Part shown: positions 24,493-33,735 of the stretch, piece by piece
Numbering within the stretch: the first letter of the stretch is position 1
Layout of the letters: each line of letters opens with the position of its first letter
Assembly: GCA_937974565.1 (NCBI GenBank)
Contig: CALJWL010000002.1
Location: 1 to 37,055, forward strand
Source: an uncultured Arenicella sp.
Lineage (GTDB): Bacteria; Pseudomonadota; Gammaproteobacteria; Arenicellales; Arenicellaceae
Reading direction: 5' to 3'
DNA: 37,055 nucleotides
The notes under the pieces: generated by a model
The model's database searches: none
What the model was told of the DNA's origin: nothing
The model's input: only the letters and a program-made list of their open reading frames with translations
Translations under genes and position numbers: made by a program

Positions 24493-25665
24493 ATGACTTC
24501 CAATACAGACGTTAAGAATAAAAAGAACACAATTAGCCGTAAAGTAGGCATCTTTCTTGCCCTTATCGGAGCAACGGCGTTGGCCATCTGGGGTGTTTAC
24601 GGAGACTCCACAAATCCACCCAAAATGAGCGCCGAGCAATTTTCAGGGCATAGCCTGAATTATTCATTGCAAAAAATTGCTGATGCCACTGTTCAAGGAG
24701 GGGCACCTGGCGTAGTCCTTTTGGTCAGGCAAGACGGCAAAGAGGTGGCAATAAGTGCCGGCGTTGCCAATAAAAAAACCAAAGAAATCATGCCCAGCGA
24801 TGAGCCATTGCGGATTGGCAGCGTGTCAAAGGTCTACACCGCGAGTGTCATCCTGTCACTGGCCAAAGAAGGTTATTTTAAACTGGATGAACCCATTAAT
24901 AAGTATCTACCAGCTTCGATATCAGAATCGATTAAAAATGCGAACAAGGCAACCATCCGCCAATTGCTCAATCATACGGCTGGTATACCGGATTATTACG
25001 ACGTTCGTAGTTACTTGATGCAGGACTGGTCACAACCAATTACTCTGGCAAGAATGCTTCCTGTGTCTGCTCGAGGTGACAGTGACTTTCCCGCCGGAGA
25101 GAAATTCAGTTACTCAAACATGGGCTATATTTTGCTCGGCGAAATCGCCGAGAAAGTCACCGGAGAAACCTTAGAGCAGCTAATTGACAAACGCATCAAA
25201 TACCCTCTCGCATTGAACCGTACTTACTACAATGTGAAACACCCCGATAATGCTCGCATTCACGGTTATGGCACTATTTTTCGTCCCTGGGCAGACACCT
25301 ATGATTTGTGGGAGCATTCCGGGCCGGATGGTGGCGTGATGGCAACGGCTTCCGACACGGCTAAGTTTCTTGAGGAACTGACTTTTCCCAACGGAAAGAT
25401 GCATTCTATCGGACAAAAAATGCTTAAAACGACCGTACATGCACAAGGGCGACAAGAACAGGGATTGGGTTTGATGACTATAACCGGTAAAGATGGGGCA
25501 GCGTTAATTGGTCACACAGGGGATGTCTTCGGGTATCAAACCATTGCTTTTTCTTGGCCGGAAAAAAACACGGTATTTGTTGCGCAAGTAAATTGCGCCT
25601 GTACGGCTTTAACGTATTCGTTAATACGAAATATACACCAAGCAATAAAAGCAGGTCGGCCGTGA
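24493..25665 (+). CDS. Serine hydrolase, class C beta-lactamase / penicillin-binding-protein-like
   Basis: This 390-residue protein is probably membrane-anchored by its N-terminal helix (about residues 17-36, VGIFLALIGATALAIWGVY). Active-site motifs are S110-V-S-K113 (the SxxK nucleophile motif), Y207-S-N209, and H-T-G in LIGHTGDVFG (the KTG equivalent). This is the D-alanyl-D-alanine carboxypeptidase / beta-lactamase / esterase superfamily. Ranking among peptidase, esterase and lactamase activity is not possible from sequence; HTG in place of KTG is commonest in the peptidase and esterase members. It is a single gene with its own upstream region. Confidence 0.85.
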   Translation: MTSNTDVKNKKNTISRKVGIFLALIGATALAIWGVYGDSTNPPKMSAEQFSGHSLNYSLQKIADATVQGGAPGVVLLVRQDGKEVAISAGVANKKTKEIMPSDEPLRIGSVSKVYTASVILSLAKEGYFKLDEPINKYLPASISESIKNANKATIRQLLNHTAGIPDYYDVRSYLMQDWSQPITLARMLPVSARGDSDFPAGEKFSYSNMGYILLGEIAEKVTGETLEQLIDKRIKYPLALNRTYYNVKHPDNARIHGYGTIFRPWADTYDLWEHSGPDGGVMATASDTAKFLEELTFPNGKMHSIGQKMLKTTVHAQGRQEQGLGLMTITGKDGAALIGHTGDVFGYQTIAFSWPEKNTVFVAQVNCACTALTYSLIRNIHQAIKAGRP

Positions 25666-25859
25666 AAATTAGGCTCAAAGCCGTGGACAGGCTTTCACTT
25701 ATGGGCTTTTCCTGATGCAACACAAATGAGATTCATTTATTAGACATCGGCCCTTAATTGTAAATTCACCGAGGTTATATTCGGCTTGTCTTTTAAAATA
25801 CGTTACGGTCAGCCATTTATTGATAATATAGTCGTAAATAAACGCAGTACGAGTATGCA

Positions 25860-26540
25860 ATGATAAAAGTAGATATCCGAAACAACGTGGCCCATATCGA
25901 ACTGAATGATGGCAAAGCCAACGTATTTAGCCCTGACATGATCGCCAGTTTTAATGCGGCACTTGACCAAGCTGAAAGCGACGCAAAAGCGATCGTCATT
26001 AGTGGTGCCGGCGATAAGTTTAGCGCCGGCTTTGATTTAAGCGTGATGCAACAAGGCGGCACTCAACAATGGCAAATGATTCTAAGCGGTTTTGAGCTAT
26101 TGTTGCGTTTATACAAACATCCACAGCCGGTAATCTCAGCAGTCGGTGGTCACGCACTAGGGATGGGAGCATTTACCTTGCTGGTAAGTGATACTCGCAT
26201 AGGCATCGAAGGCGATTATAAACTGGGCTTACCAGAAACCGCAGGTGGCATGCAGTTCACCGACTTTCTGGTTGCTATTTTGGATGCAGAGCTAAACCCC
26301 ATGTTCATGAAATCAGCCGCTCTGCAATCGCAGTTTTGTAACCCTAAATCGGCCCTCACAGCCGGTTTTCTCGATTTGATTGTGCCCGCGGATCATCTGG
26401 GCGCCACCATTGAAAAAGCAAGCGAAGGCCTAAAGCAACTGCCTGTAAAGCAATATGCTCATAACAAAATAGAGCTTAGGGCCGACGCCATAGCGATTAT
26501 GGAAAAACGCCTCTCAGCACTAAAAAAAGTGTTGCTCTAG
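25860..26540 (+). CDS. Crotonase / enoyl-CoA hydratase-isomerase family protein
   Basis: This 226-residue protein is on the short side for the crotonase superfamily (usually about 255-290). Oxyanion-hole segments are SGAGDKFSAGFDL and AVGGHALGMGAF. The GDYKLGLPETAGGM segment carries a likely catalytic acid. The C-terminal trimerisation helices are short. It would act on an acyl-CoA thioester, but the exact reaction (hydration, isomerisation or hydrolysis) is unclear. It stands alone; the 194-base gap before it holds only a small AAAGCC/GGCTTT hairpin after the preceding gene. Confidence 0.82.
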   Translation: MIKVDIRNNVAHIELNDGKANVFSPDMIASFNAALDQAESDAKAIVISGAGDKFSAGFDLSVMQQGGTQQWQMILSGFELLLRLYKHPQPVISAVGGHALGMGAFTLLVSDTRIGIEGDYKLGLPETAGGMQFTDFLVAILDAELNPMFMKSAALQSQFCNPKSALTAGFLDLIVPADHLGATIEKASEGLKQLPVKQYAHNKIELRADAIAIMEKRLSALKKVLL

Positions 26541-26571
26541 AACGTATTAAGTAGCGCACACGTGTGTTATT

Positions 26572-26597
26572 GAGCTGTTAATTTAAAACAGCAGCTC
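26572..26597. terminator. Bidirectional terminator candidate
   Basis: GAGCTG (26572-26577) / CAGCTC (26592-26597), with a TTAATTTAAAACAG interior that can extend pairing through TGTT/AACA, lies between the convergent crotonase gene and the small leftward gene. A/T-rich sequence flanks it. It could serve both genes. Confidence 0.4.
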
Positions 26598-26609
26598 GAT
26601 AAACTGACA

Positions 26610-26795
26610 TTAAACTAATGTCTTGCTAGTACTTATTTCAGCTTGGCTGGCAACGTAGTTGCTAAGCGCTTTTTGCATGTGAGTCATATCGTGTTGATGT
26701 TCAATTTCTTCGCCTTCGAGGGTCACACAGCTAAGCTCTAATTCACCGCCATCTGGCATCCACACCATCAGCGAACCATCTTCACTTATTGTCAT
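26610..26795 (-). CDS. Hypothetical small acidic protein
   Basis: The 61-residue product is acidic in its first half (SEDGSLMVWMPDGGELELS, then TLEGEEIEHQHD) and probably helical in its second half (MTHMQKALSNYVASQAEIS). A good ribosome-binding site, CGGAG, precedes the ATG by five bases, which supports a real gene. No family is recognised. It lies downstream of a tiny peptide gene and its terminator on the same strand, and is convergent with the crotonase gene. Confidence 0.5.
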   Translation of the reverse strand: MTISEDGSLMVWMPDGGELELSCVTLEGEEIEHQHDMTHMQKALSNYVASQAEISTSKTLV

Positions 26796-26831
26796 TTAAA
26801 CTCCGTTTTATTTTATGGGTTAATAGATAAA

Positions 26832-26859
26832 AGCCGCCCAGCGTCCATGCTAGGCGGCT
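26832..26859 (-). terminator. Intrinsic terminator between two tiny leftward genes
   Basis: AGCCGCC (26832-26838) / GGCGGCT (26853-26859) plus an inner AGC/GCT pair gives a stem of about ten pairs with one mismatch and a six-base loop. Read leftward it is followed by TTTTAT. It lies ten bases after the stop of the 26-residue peptide frame and upstream of the 61-residue gene. Confidence 0.65.
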
Positions 26860-26868
26860 CTGAACTAC

Positions 26869-26949
26869 TCACAGTTCGAACGTCCTGTTCAATTGCTTTG
26901 TCCATAAAGCTACTGCCGTCAACGAGCTAACTCCTGTTGTTTCGTTCAT
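26869..26949 (-). CDS. Possible 26-residue peptide gene
   Basis: A 27-codon frame begins MNETTGVSSLTAV and ends with LNRTFEL. GAGG stands six bases before the ATG, an ideal Shine-Dalgarno spacing. A G+C-rich hairpin with a T-tract follows ten bases after the stop, so promoter-SD-peptide-terminator would form a compact unit. No tryptophan or histidine codon run suggests classical amino-acid attenuation, but a leader-peptide role for the downstream 61-residue gene is possible. No family was recognised. Confidence 0.45.
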   Translation of the reverse strand: MNETTGVSSLTAVALWTKQLNRTFEL

Positions 26950-27019
26950 CCTGAACCTCGCTGATGAAAGAATGTTAAACAATGTAAGATGCTTGTGCCT
27001 CACCCATTAGGGTGAAATT

Positions 27020-27085
27020 AATATCGTATTAATGATATAACCGCATTAAGACTATAAATACATGATCATTAATAGTCTTAGTGGA
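27020..27085. promoter_or_regulatory. AT-rich palindromes upstream of the cytochrome c' gene
   Basis: TTAATATCGTATTAA at about 27020 and AAGACTAT / ATAGTCTT (about 27046-27080) are inverted repeats in the gap between the leftward small genes and the rightward cytochrome gene. They may be operators for either side. The spacing differs from the hpa operators, so they are not assigned to HpaR. Otherwise the 26950-27210 stretch shows nothing recognisable. Confidence 0.3.
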
Positions 27086-27210
27086 TAAATTGATTGATAA
27101 GCCGTGTTCAGAGATTCGAGACACCGATTGTGATAAAAGGTGTGGTATTAATAGAGGCTTAAGGCACTCTTTTCTAAAATAATTAAAAACAGACTAACAG
27201 GAGTCATTGT

Positions 27211-27654
27211 ATGAAACGATCTATAAGAGCTTTTGCTGTCACCTTCACGATTGCGCTGCTGGTTGATATTGCTCACGCACAACAACCCACACCAGAAGAA
27301 CGAGCCTATAAGTTTAGAACCAGTTTATTTCAAACTTTTGCATGGAAACTAGGGCAAATGGCACAGGCAAAAGGGCAAGACGACGAAGCCACCTTTATTA
27401 AACATGCAAAGGACTTAGTGTATCTTTCTGGGTTAATTGAGGAAGGCTTTACTATCGCAGATAGTTTGCCAGAAGGCAGTAAAGCCAAGCCTGAAATTTG
27501 GCAAGATTACGCTAAGTTTCAAAAAAAGGTGACCAATATGGCCGAAGTAACCAATGACTTCACCAAGGCTAACGCGATGGCAGGTTTCAAACCACGTGAA
27601 TTTGGCAGTAAAGCTTGTGGTTCTTGTCACCGTGACTTTAAATTTAAAGATTAA
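27211..27654 (+). CDS. Cytochrome c' family protein
   Basis: This 147-residue periplasmic protein begins with a Sec signal peptide (KRSIRAFAVTFTIALLV, cleaved probably after AHA at about residue 23). The mature part is helical, as in the four-helix cytochrome c' fold, and ends with a single haem motif C136-G-S-C139-H140 close to the C-terminus, where cytochromes c' carry it. Such proteins bind NO or act in electron transfer or protection. A clean GGAG ribosome-binding site precedes the ATG. It is a single gene. Confidence 0.85.
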   Translation: MKRSIRAFAVTFTIALLVDIAHAQQPTPEERAYKFRTSLFQTFAWKLGQMAQAKGQDDEATFIKHAKDLVYLSGLIEEGFTIADSLPEGSKAKPEIWQDYAKFQKKVTNMAEVTNDFTKANAMAGFKPREFGSKACGSCHRDFKFKD

Positions 27655-27832
27655 GGGGTTGTGACTAAATCATTATCAGAGACTTAGATTTGATTTACAC
27701 GCCTCTTAATCACTTACACACTAAGAATTGGTTTTGTTAAATAAAAAGGACCACAGACCAAAAAAGCCGCTTATCAATTATCAATTATTTACAAAGGCTT
27801 ATTAGTATCCTTGAACGGCTACGTGATAGGCT

Positions 27833-27861
27833 GATCCTCAATAACATACGTTAAGAGGATC
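27833..27861. repeat. Hairpin upstream of the DegV gene
   Basis: GATCCTC (27833-27839) / GAGGATC (27855-27861) with an inner TAAC/GTTA pair makes a near-continuous stem, followed by TGTTTTG. It lies about 68 bases before the DegV start and may be a terminator of upstream transcription or a leader structure. A TATCAAT direct repeat occurs at about 27773-27786. Confidence 0.45.
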
Positions 27862-27928
27862 TGTTTTGAGAAGCAATGTGAAGTTTATGAGTCTTTTATA
27901 TGGCATCACTCATTAGGGCTGCAACACT

Positions 27929-28873
27929 ATGAAGTTCGTAGTTGTGGTCGATTCAATAGCTTCAATACCAGAGTTTGTTCTTAGCCAACGGCCAATTAAA
28001 GTTATTCCAGTTTCAGTTTCCATTGATGGCCAAACAGTTCCTGGGGAAACCAGTGCCCAAGAACTGGTCCGTATTTATAATAGTGATAAAATTTCATCCG
28101 GCGCGGACATGTTTTCGATAACTCCAACCACGGAACAGATTTACGACTACATTGTTCAAGAGGTCATTCCCAATTACGATTACGCGGTTTGCCAGAGTGT
28201 GTCTAAGTCAGTTAGCCCAATATACGAGAGTTTTAAAGAGATATCCGGCTCGATACAACAAGAGGCTCGCTTCATACGTGATAAGTTAGACATTGAAGCA
28301 CCGTTTAAATTGGGCTGTGTTAATTCTGGCACAACATTGGCTGGGCAAGGATTAATCGCGGTTTTTGCGGACTTTCTATTTACTAAAACTGGTTATTCGA
28401 TCAGCTATATTGAGAAGCTCGAAAATTTCAAAAGAGTATGCAAAAGCTTTACAGTAGTAAAAGACACCATGCACGCTCGTCAACGTGCAAAATTAAAGGG
28501 GGTTGAAACAGTTGGTTTACCCACGGCATTAATTGGTAAAGCCGTGGGTTTAGTGCCAATTGTTCTCATGCAAAACGATGCGACGTCACATATTGCGATA
28601 AAGCTCGGTTATAAGAGAATGGTAAACCGAGTTTTAGATTACGCATGTGAACGGGTTGAGGAAGGCTTGTTTTTTCCATTTATCAATATAACCTATGGTG
28701 GTGATCTCTCGGAGGTTGATGAATTTGATTCGTACGCAAAGCTTCTGAAGATAGCCAAGAAAAATGAAGTGACTATTTTCAAAAGCGTTATGAGTTTAGC
28801 GGCTGGCGTAAATTACGGATCGAGAGCAATCTCGTTGGGCATTGCACCAAAGAATCACAAAGCCGAACCTTAA
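27929..28873 (+). CDS. DegV family fatty-acid-binding-like protein
   Basis: The 314-residue product matches DegV two-domain proteins, which bind a fatty acid (FakB type in Gram-positives). It has VVVDSIASIPEFV at the N-terminus, the SITPTTEQIYDYI segment corresponding to the ligand-head loop (usually TSQPS), and the late GLFFPFINITYGGD strand. The motif is divergent from classic FakB. No FakA kinase gene is nearby. Its role here is unknown; family membership is fairly clear, function is not. Confidence 0.75.
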   Translation: MKFVVVVDSIASIPEFVLSQRPIKVIPVSVSIDGQTVPGETSAQELVRIYNSDKISSGADMFSITPTTEQIYDYIVQEVIPNYDYAVCQSVSKSVSPIYESFKEISGSIQQEARFIRDKLDIEAPFKLGCVNSGTTLAGQGLIAVFADFLFTKTGYSISYIEKLENFKRVCKSFTVVKDTMHARQRAKLKGVETVGLPTALIGKAVGLVPIVLMQNDATSHIAIKLGYKRMVNRVLDYACERVEEGLFFPFINITYGGDLSEVDEFDSYAKLLKIAKKNEVTIFKSVMSLAAGVNYGSRAISLGIAPKNHKAEP

Positions 28874-28960
28874 ACTTAAACAGAGCCCCATGAGTTAATT
28901 GCTGCACTTGAGTTTATTTATAAAACCATGCTAATAACACTTTTAACATGACTTGTTGTA

Positions 28961-31147
28961 TTAGTAATCGACGATGGTCATTTCATCAATCAAGTGTTCA
29001 GCGTTGTCCACCTTCTCCATTACCCAGAGCATGTAACGGCTGTCTACGTGGATAGAACGAGTGACGCTGTCATTAAAATCCCAATCTGAATTCACACTTT
29101 CAATAGTGCCATCGAATACCAAACCAACAAGTTCACCTCGTCCATTGAGTGTGGCTGAACCAGAATTGCCCCCGGTAATGTCTAAGTCGGCTAAAAAGTT
29201 TACTGGCACTGAATTTATGGATTTCAGTGCGTAGCTGCCGTAGTCGTCGGCATCAATAAGATTAAGCTGAGTGTGGGGCGCATCAAACGGAGGTTTGCCT
29301 GTATTCTTTTCTCTAATGCCTTTCAATGTGGTGAATGGTGTATAACGTAAACCGTCTTTGGGTGTGCCGCCCATGACATTGCCGTAGCTTACACGCAAGT
29401 TTGAGTTAGCATCAGGGTAGGCGATAAAGCCTTGAGCTTTCTGCCAAGCGATAATAGCTTGCATGTATTTAGGTTCAAATGCAGCATAACGGCCAGAGCG
29501 ACCTTTTGTAACACGCTCCTGTTTAATTTCTTCGTCGTATAACTCAACGGCTAACTTAATAAAAGGGTCATCACTCTTTTCAAAATCGGACGGTGATGCC
29601 TTGGCCCAGTTCAGTCGAGCGTCAAGGTCATTAAGTGTTGTGTTTTGATACATCGCGCCCAGCTTTTCTGATAAAGCAGACATATCAACCTTCTCGCCTA
29701 ATCCTAATGCTTGATCATAAACCTTCACTCTGTGTGAGCTTGGTTGAGCAAGGTAGTGTTCGAGAAACAACATCCATTCCGCGTGGTCTACCAAAGGAGA
29801 AAAACGTCGGTCTATCGCCCGCATTCTCTGAGTAAAGAAAGCGATATCACGCTCTTGGTAACCAGGTTCACGTTCGTTGTTTGGCTTTTGGTTTTCTTTT
29901 GCTAAACGATATAAGGCTTGTGCCGCGGACAGTAATTGAGGGCGTGTTACGTTGTCATACCAAAACTTTTTCTGGTTTGCGATTGCGCTTTCTTCAGACA
30001 GTTTGTCGAGTGCTTCAATGGCAACGGCGTAACCCTTACCGCGCTCATTCTTAGCAATCCAGTCATTAAGGTCACCCTCACGGTCAGCTCGACGTTTAAC
30101 TAAGTCAGCGCGTTCTGCGCCTTTAATTTGCCCGCCTAAGTTCTTTAGGAAATTATTTAAGCCAGCCAATCGTGCTTCGTACTTAATACGAGCATCACTG
30201 CCTTCTTGAGTGACGTTTTCGATCGTTTCTACCCACTTCTCTAACAAACTAATCCAAGTCGGGTAAGTCCAACTAAATACATTCTTCACTTCAGAAAGTC
30301 TTGCGTATCGAGAGGTTGAACCAGGATAGCCCGCCACCATCACAAAGTCGCCTTCATCAATGCCTACAGCGGATACTTTTAATGCGTGATCGGGCTGGTA
30401 AGGCACGTTATCCGTACTAAACTTTGCCGATTCTCCATTCGGCCCAACATAGGCACGATAAAAAGCAAAATCACCTGTATGGCGTGGCCATAGCCAATTA
30501 TCAACATCACCACCATAACGGCCTATTGAATCTGAAGGCGCATAAACCAGGCGCACATCTTTGATCTCTAACCGTTTGTTTAACTTATATTGTGCACCGC
30601 CAAAAAAAGAAGAAACTTGGCAACGGTGCCCAGGGTCTTGCTCGCACTCGGCAATCAGTGATTTGCGATTAGTCTGGATCACCTTATAGCGATCTTCGCC
30701 CGAAAGATCATTCGATGCGCCCTTTAAAACCGAAGCCGTAACATCGCTTACGGCTTTAGTGACGTAGACCCGCGAGCCAGGTGCAGCGGGCAATTCGTCA
30801 CTCTTTTTGGCCGCTAAGAAACCATTCTTAAGATAATTATTTTCTTCGGTTGAATTGTACTGAACCGAACCACGTACACAGTGATGATTGGTAATAACTA
30901 GACCCGCATTTGAGACAAACGATGCGGAACACCCTCCTAATGAAATTATTGCGCCCATTGGAAAACTGGTTAAATCACTGAGTTGCTTTGGGTCGATCGA
31001 TAAACCAGTCTTACGCAAGTCTTCACTGATCTCAGGTAACTGGTCTGGAGTAAACATGCCCTCTTTCGCCTTTGTGGGCTGCGCTATTGAACAAACCAGC
31101 GTAACGTTAATTAGGCCTAGCATTAACGTATTTTTGCTTATCCTCAT
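28961..31147 (-). CDS. S46 family serine dipeptidyl-peptidase (DPP7/DPP11 type)
   Basis: This 728-residue exported or periplasmic peptidase has a signal peptide (RISKNTLMLGLINVTLVCS, cut near residue 27). The catalytic triad is visible: His in VITNHHCVRG (H88), Asp in GGDVDNWLWPRHTGDF, and Ser in ITGGNSGSA. It removes dipeptides from unblocked N-termini. The S1 position after GLVFDG is glycine, as in DPP7 (hydrophobic P1), rather than the arginine of DPP11 (acidic P1). Length and motifs fit the family well. It is convergent with the DegV gene. Confidence 0.92.
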   Translation of the reverse strand: MRISKNTLMLGLINVTLVCSIAQPTKAKEGMFTPDQLPEISEDLRKTGLSIDPKQLSDLTSFPMGAIISLGGCSASFVSNAGLVITNHHCVRGSVQYNSTEENNYLKNGFLAAKKSDELPAAPGSRVYVTKAVSDVTASVLKGASNDLSGEDRYKVIQTNRKSLIAECEQDPGHRCQVSSFFGGAQYKLNKRLEIKDVRLVYAPSDSIGRYGGDVDNWLWPRHTGDFAFYRAYVGPNGESAKFSTDNVPYQPDHALKVSAVGIDEGDFVMVAGYPGSTSRYARLSEVKNVFSWTYPTWISLLEKWVETIENVTQEGSDARIKYEARLAGLNNFLKNLGGQIKGAERADLVKRRADREGDLNDWIAKNERGKGYAVAIEALDKLSEESAIANQKKFWYDNVTRPQLLSAAQALYRLAKENQKPNNEREPGYQERDIAFFTQRMRAIDRRFSPLVDHAEWMLFLEHYLAQPSSHRVKVYDQALGLGEKVDMSALSEKLGAMYQNTTLNDLDARLNWAKASPSDFEKSDDPFIKLAVELYDEEIKQERVTKGRSGRYAAFEPKYMQAIIAWQKAQGFIAYPDANSNLRVSYGNVMGGTPKDGLRYTPFTTLKGIREKNTGKPPFDAPHTQLNLIDADDYGSYALKSINSVPVNFLADLDITGGNSGSATLNGRGELVGLVFDGTIESVNSDWDFNDSVTRSIHVDSRYMLWVMEKVDNAEHLIDEMTIVDY

Positions 31148-31299
31148 TATTTTCTCCTGTGAGTTTTATTTAGACCATGAAACCACTGGCCATGGCCACA
31201 TACCGTATTTTCTAAGCCAAAATGAAGCCTAAAGAGTTAAGATGAAGCAGGGGAGTAAATTCGTTGCAAAATAACAGCATTGGCTGTACTAGTATGTTG

Positions 31300-33297
31300 T
31301 TATGAGCCGCCGCCGGTCTCGCTATTCGGAGAAATGTCAGTGTAACCAAGGAACTCCAGAAGAGTGGTTCGAAGCTCACTAAACACGTAGTTTGATGACG
31401 CTTCAGTAAGATGATCATGGTCATAAGCCGAAATTCCCGATGGGCTTTGGTTGACGCGAGTTTTACACCGCGCTCCATCACAAAGAGTGTTAACCACCGA
31501 AAGGTACGCAACGTTTTCTTGAGCTATGGCGGCTTCTAAGGTTTGATCGAGAATAAAGGTATTAATGTGCGGCTCCAATAACGCTGGAAATTCCAGTGGA
31601 GACTGTTCGATTTTACGTTTAAGGTACTGTGGTAGCTCGGGGTCCCAATAAACTAATGGGCCAATAAACACAATTTTAGAGTTGGTTTTGCGCTTCAGGT
31701 CACGCAAATGATCGAGGATCACATTCACATCTCGTTGCCTCCAACGCCCGGCAATCATAATCATCTCTGGCTTTGTTTCAATGATTTCTTGATAGGCCGA
31801 GTGCAAGGCGTGATAGCAGCCATTTTTTGATGTAAACGGCCGCATGCGTTCGTAAATTGGTAAACAACCTTGCCGAACCCGTTGTTTGACGTTTGCGTAG
31901 CCGCGTGTCACTTCAAGAAGGCCTGGAACCAACGATGCAGCATGAGAGTCACCAATTAAAAATATCGTTGGTAAGTTTGGGTTATTCTGCTCAGCATTAC
32001 GACAAATACGAAAAGGGTCATCCGCGTCGTAAGTTTCTTTGGTTAACCAACACCCAGGGTGCTGGCTGAATACGGTGGTCTTTTTTTCATCGCTCCAGTA
32101 ATTAAAATCCACCACATCACTGATATTTGATGGCACGCGATACGACGCTCCGTTGCTGCTGTAAATATGAGCGCTAACCCCGATCAGGGCCAGAAAGCCA
32201 CAGCTAACTAGGCTGATAAACACTCTGGAACCTACTTTTTTTGAGTTGCGCAGTGGCTGTTCAATGGCGTAGTAACTCAAAATCGCTAGGGTTAAAGAAA
32301 TAGCAATGCTTTCAAACTTCTCATTAGCCCCATCAAAATCGCCTTTTATTCTTGCAAAGGCAAAAACTGGGTAATGCCATAGATAAAAACTGTAAGAAAC
32401 CAATCCGATGAATCGCACAGGTCTCACACTTAAGGTTCTAACCACCCACCCATTTTCAGCATTTTGGTAATGCATGGAAGAGGTGAAGTGGATTATCAAT
32501 ACACACCCAAGAACGGGTACTAAAGTAAGCAAAGAAGGGTGCCGCGTGGACTCGTCGAACAGAAAGAAACTACCGATTATCATAGCCAGGCCCAAGCTAG
32601 GCATAATCATTATCAATGATTGAGTCTTAATTTTGTGGCCACGCCCTAACTCATTAATCGCCAAGAAACTGCCTGCAAGTAACTCCCAAGCGCGCGTTTG
32701 AATCAGGAAAAAGTTGGCATCACGATCAAAAGAACTTTTGTATTCAGCGTAGCCTAGCGACGTAAAGAACGCCGTGGCAAGTAAGTACGGCAGCAACGCT
32801 TTTTTATACTTAACCACAACCAATAAAACGATTGGAAAGAGAAGATAAAATTGCTCCTCAACTGAGAGCGACCAAGTGTGCAGCAGTGGTTTAAGTAAAC
32901 TTGGCGCGGCCGTGTAACTGTCTTCCAACCAAAACCAAATATTAGACCCAAATGCGAGTGATGCCAGAGCCGAGCCAGATAGCTCCTTCATTTCTTTAGG
33001 TAATACGACATTCCACGCATAAGCCAAAGTGACGGCCATCACAACAAATAAAGCAGGCAATATACGACGAGCTCTGCGAGCGTAAAAATTGAAAAAACTA
33101 AACCGGTTCTCTAATGCCTCTCGTAATATGATCTTGCAGATGAGGTAACCAGAGATAACAAAAAATATATCAACGCCAATATACCCTCCGCTTAATGCTA
33201 CAGTGCCTTCAAATAGAAATTTGGCGTGATACAGCACCACAGCGATTACCGATAAAGCACGCAGGCCATCAATTTCAGAACGATATTGAATTGTCAT
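31300..33297 (-). CDS. OafA/YrhL-type acyltransferase with C-terminal SGNH domain
   Basis: This 665-residue inner-membrane protein has about ten transmembrane helices of the acyltransferase-3 family (residues about 1-380), beginning YRSEIDGLRALSVIAVVLYHAKF with the conserved R and H. A periplasmic SGNH hydrolase-like domain follows, with IFLIGDSHAASLV (nucleophile Ser in GDSH) and the C-terminal DHDHLTEASS (Asp/His pair). Such two-domain proteins O-acetylate lipopolysaccharide O-antigen or other surface polysaccharide. No sugar-synthesis genes are nearby, so the acceptor is not known. Confidence 0.9.
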   Translation of the reverse strand: MTIQYRSEIDGLRALSVIAVVLYHAKFLFEGTVALSGGYIGVDIFFVISGYLICKIILREALENRFSFFNFYARRARRILPALFVVMAVTLAYAWNVVLPKEMKELSGSALASLAFGSNIWFWLEDSYTAAPSLLKPLLHTWSLSVEEQFYLLFPIVLLVVVKYKKALLPYLLATAFFTSLGYAEYKSSFDRDANFFLIQTRAWELLAGSFLAINELGRGHKIKTQSLIMIMPSLGLAMIIGSFFLFDESTRHPSLLTLVPVLGCVLIIHFTSSMHYQNAENGWVVRTLSVRPVRFIGLVSYSFYLWHYPVFAFARIKGDFDGANEKFESIAISLTLAILSYYAIEQPLRNSKKVGSRVFISLVSCGFLALIGVSAHIYSSNGASYRVPSNISDVVDFNYWSDEKKTTVFSQHPGCWLTKETYDADDPFRICRNAEQNNPNLPTIFLIGDSHAASLVPGLLEVTRGYANVKQRVRQGCLPIYERMRPFTSKNGCYHALHSAYQEIIETKPEMIMIAGRWRQRDVNVILDHLRDLKRKTNSKIVFIGPLVYWDPELPQYLKRKIEQSPLEFPALLEPHINTFILDQTLEAAIAQENVAYLSVVNTLCDGARCKTRVNQSPSGISAYDHDHLTEASSNYVFSELRTTLLEFLGYTDISPNSETGGGS

Positions 33298-33545
33298 GGG
33301 TATTATTTTTAGTTTCAGGCCGGTTATTAGAACACGATGACTCAGTCAGCTCTTCGCTGAATCGACGTGGCATTATATTAGACTGTGAATAGATATACGA
33401 TTGTGGCTTGAATAAAGTCAGGAAACTTCTGCGAACGGTCAGCGTGTTTTTTCAAAAAAATAGACTCTCTGGTAATTGTTTAGTCACTTAATAACATGAT
33501 AGGATTCGCCTTCGCTGAAATTTAAGGGATCGGCGTTTTCCGAAA

Positions 33546-33622
33546 GGGCCTGTAGCTCAGTTGGTTAGAGCAGTGGACTCATAATCCATTGGTCGGAGGT
33601 TCGAGTCCTCCCGGGCCCACCA
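33546..33622 (+). tRNA. tRNA with CAU anticodon, probably tRNA-Ile2
   Basis: A complete cloverleaf is visible, with encoded CCA (33620-33622). The acceptor stem is GGGCCTG / CGGGCCC. The anticodon loop CTCATAA holds CAT at 33580-33582. The T-arm is GGAGG-TTCGAGT-CCTCC. CAU occurs in elongator Met, initiator Met and lysidine-modified Ile2. It is not initiator, as it lacks that acceptor start. The C4-G69 and C5-G68 pairs and the TTGGTCG variable region resemble tRNA-Ile2 and the TilS recognition pattern rather than elongator Met. The 248 bases before it hold no gene. Confidence 0.93.
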
Positions 33623-33735
33623 TATTTTTAATATAAAAAGTCAAGAACTTGAATGGACTTTAAGTTGTTTAACGAATCCTTTTATTCGGCAAAAAATACT
33701 CTTCGGTGCAATATCGGTGAAGTGCATTCAAAGAG

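Noticed and set aside
24298-24639. 113-codon minus-strand frame opposite the start of the serine hydrolase
   Set aside because: It overlaps the well-supported hydrolase gene and its leader, and its translation shows no domain.
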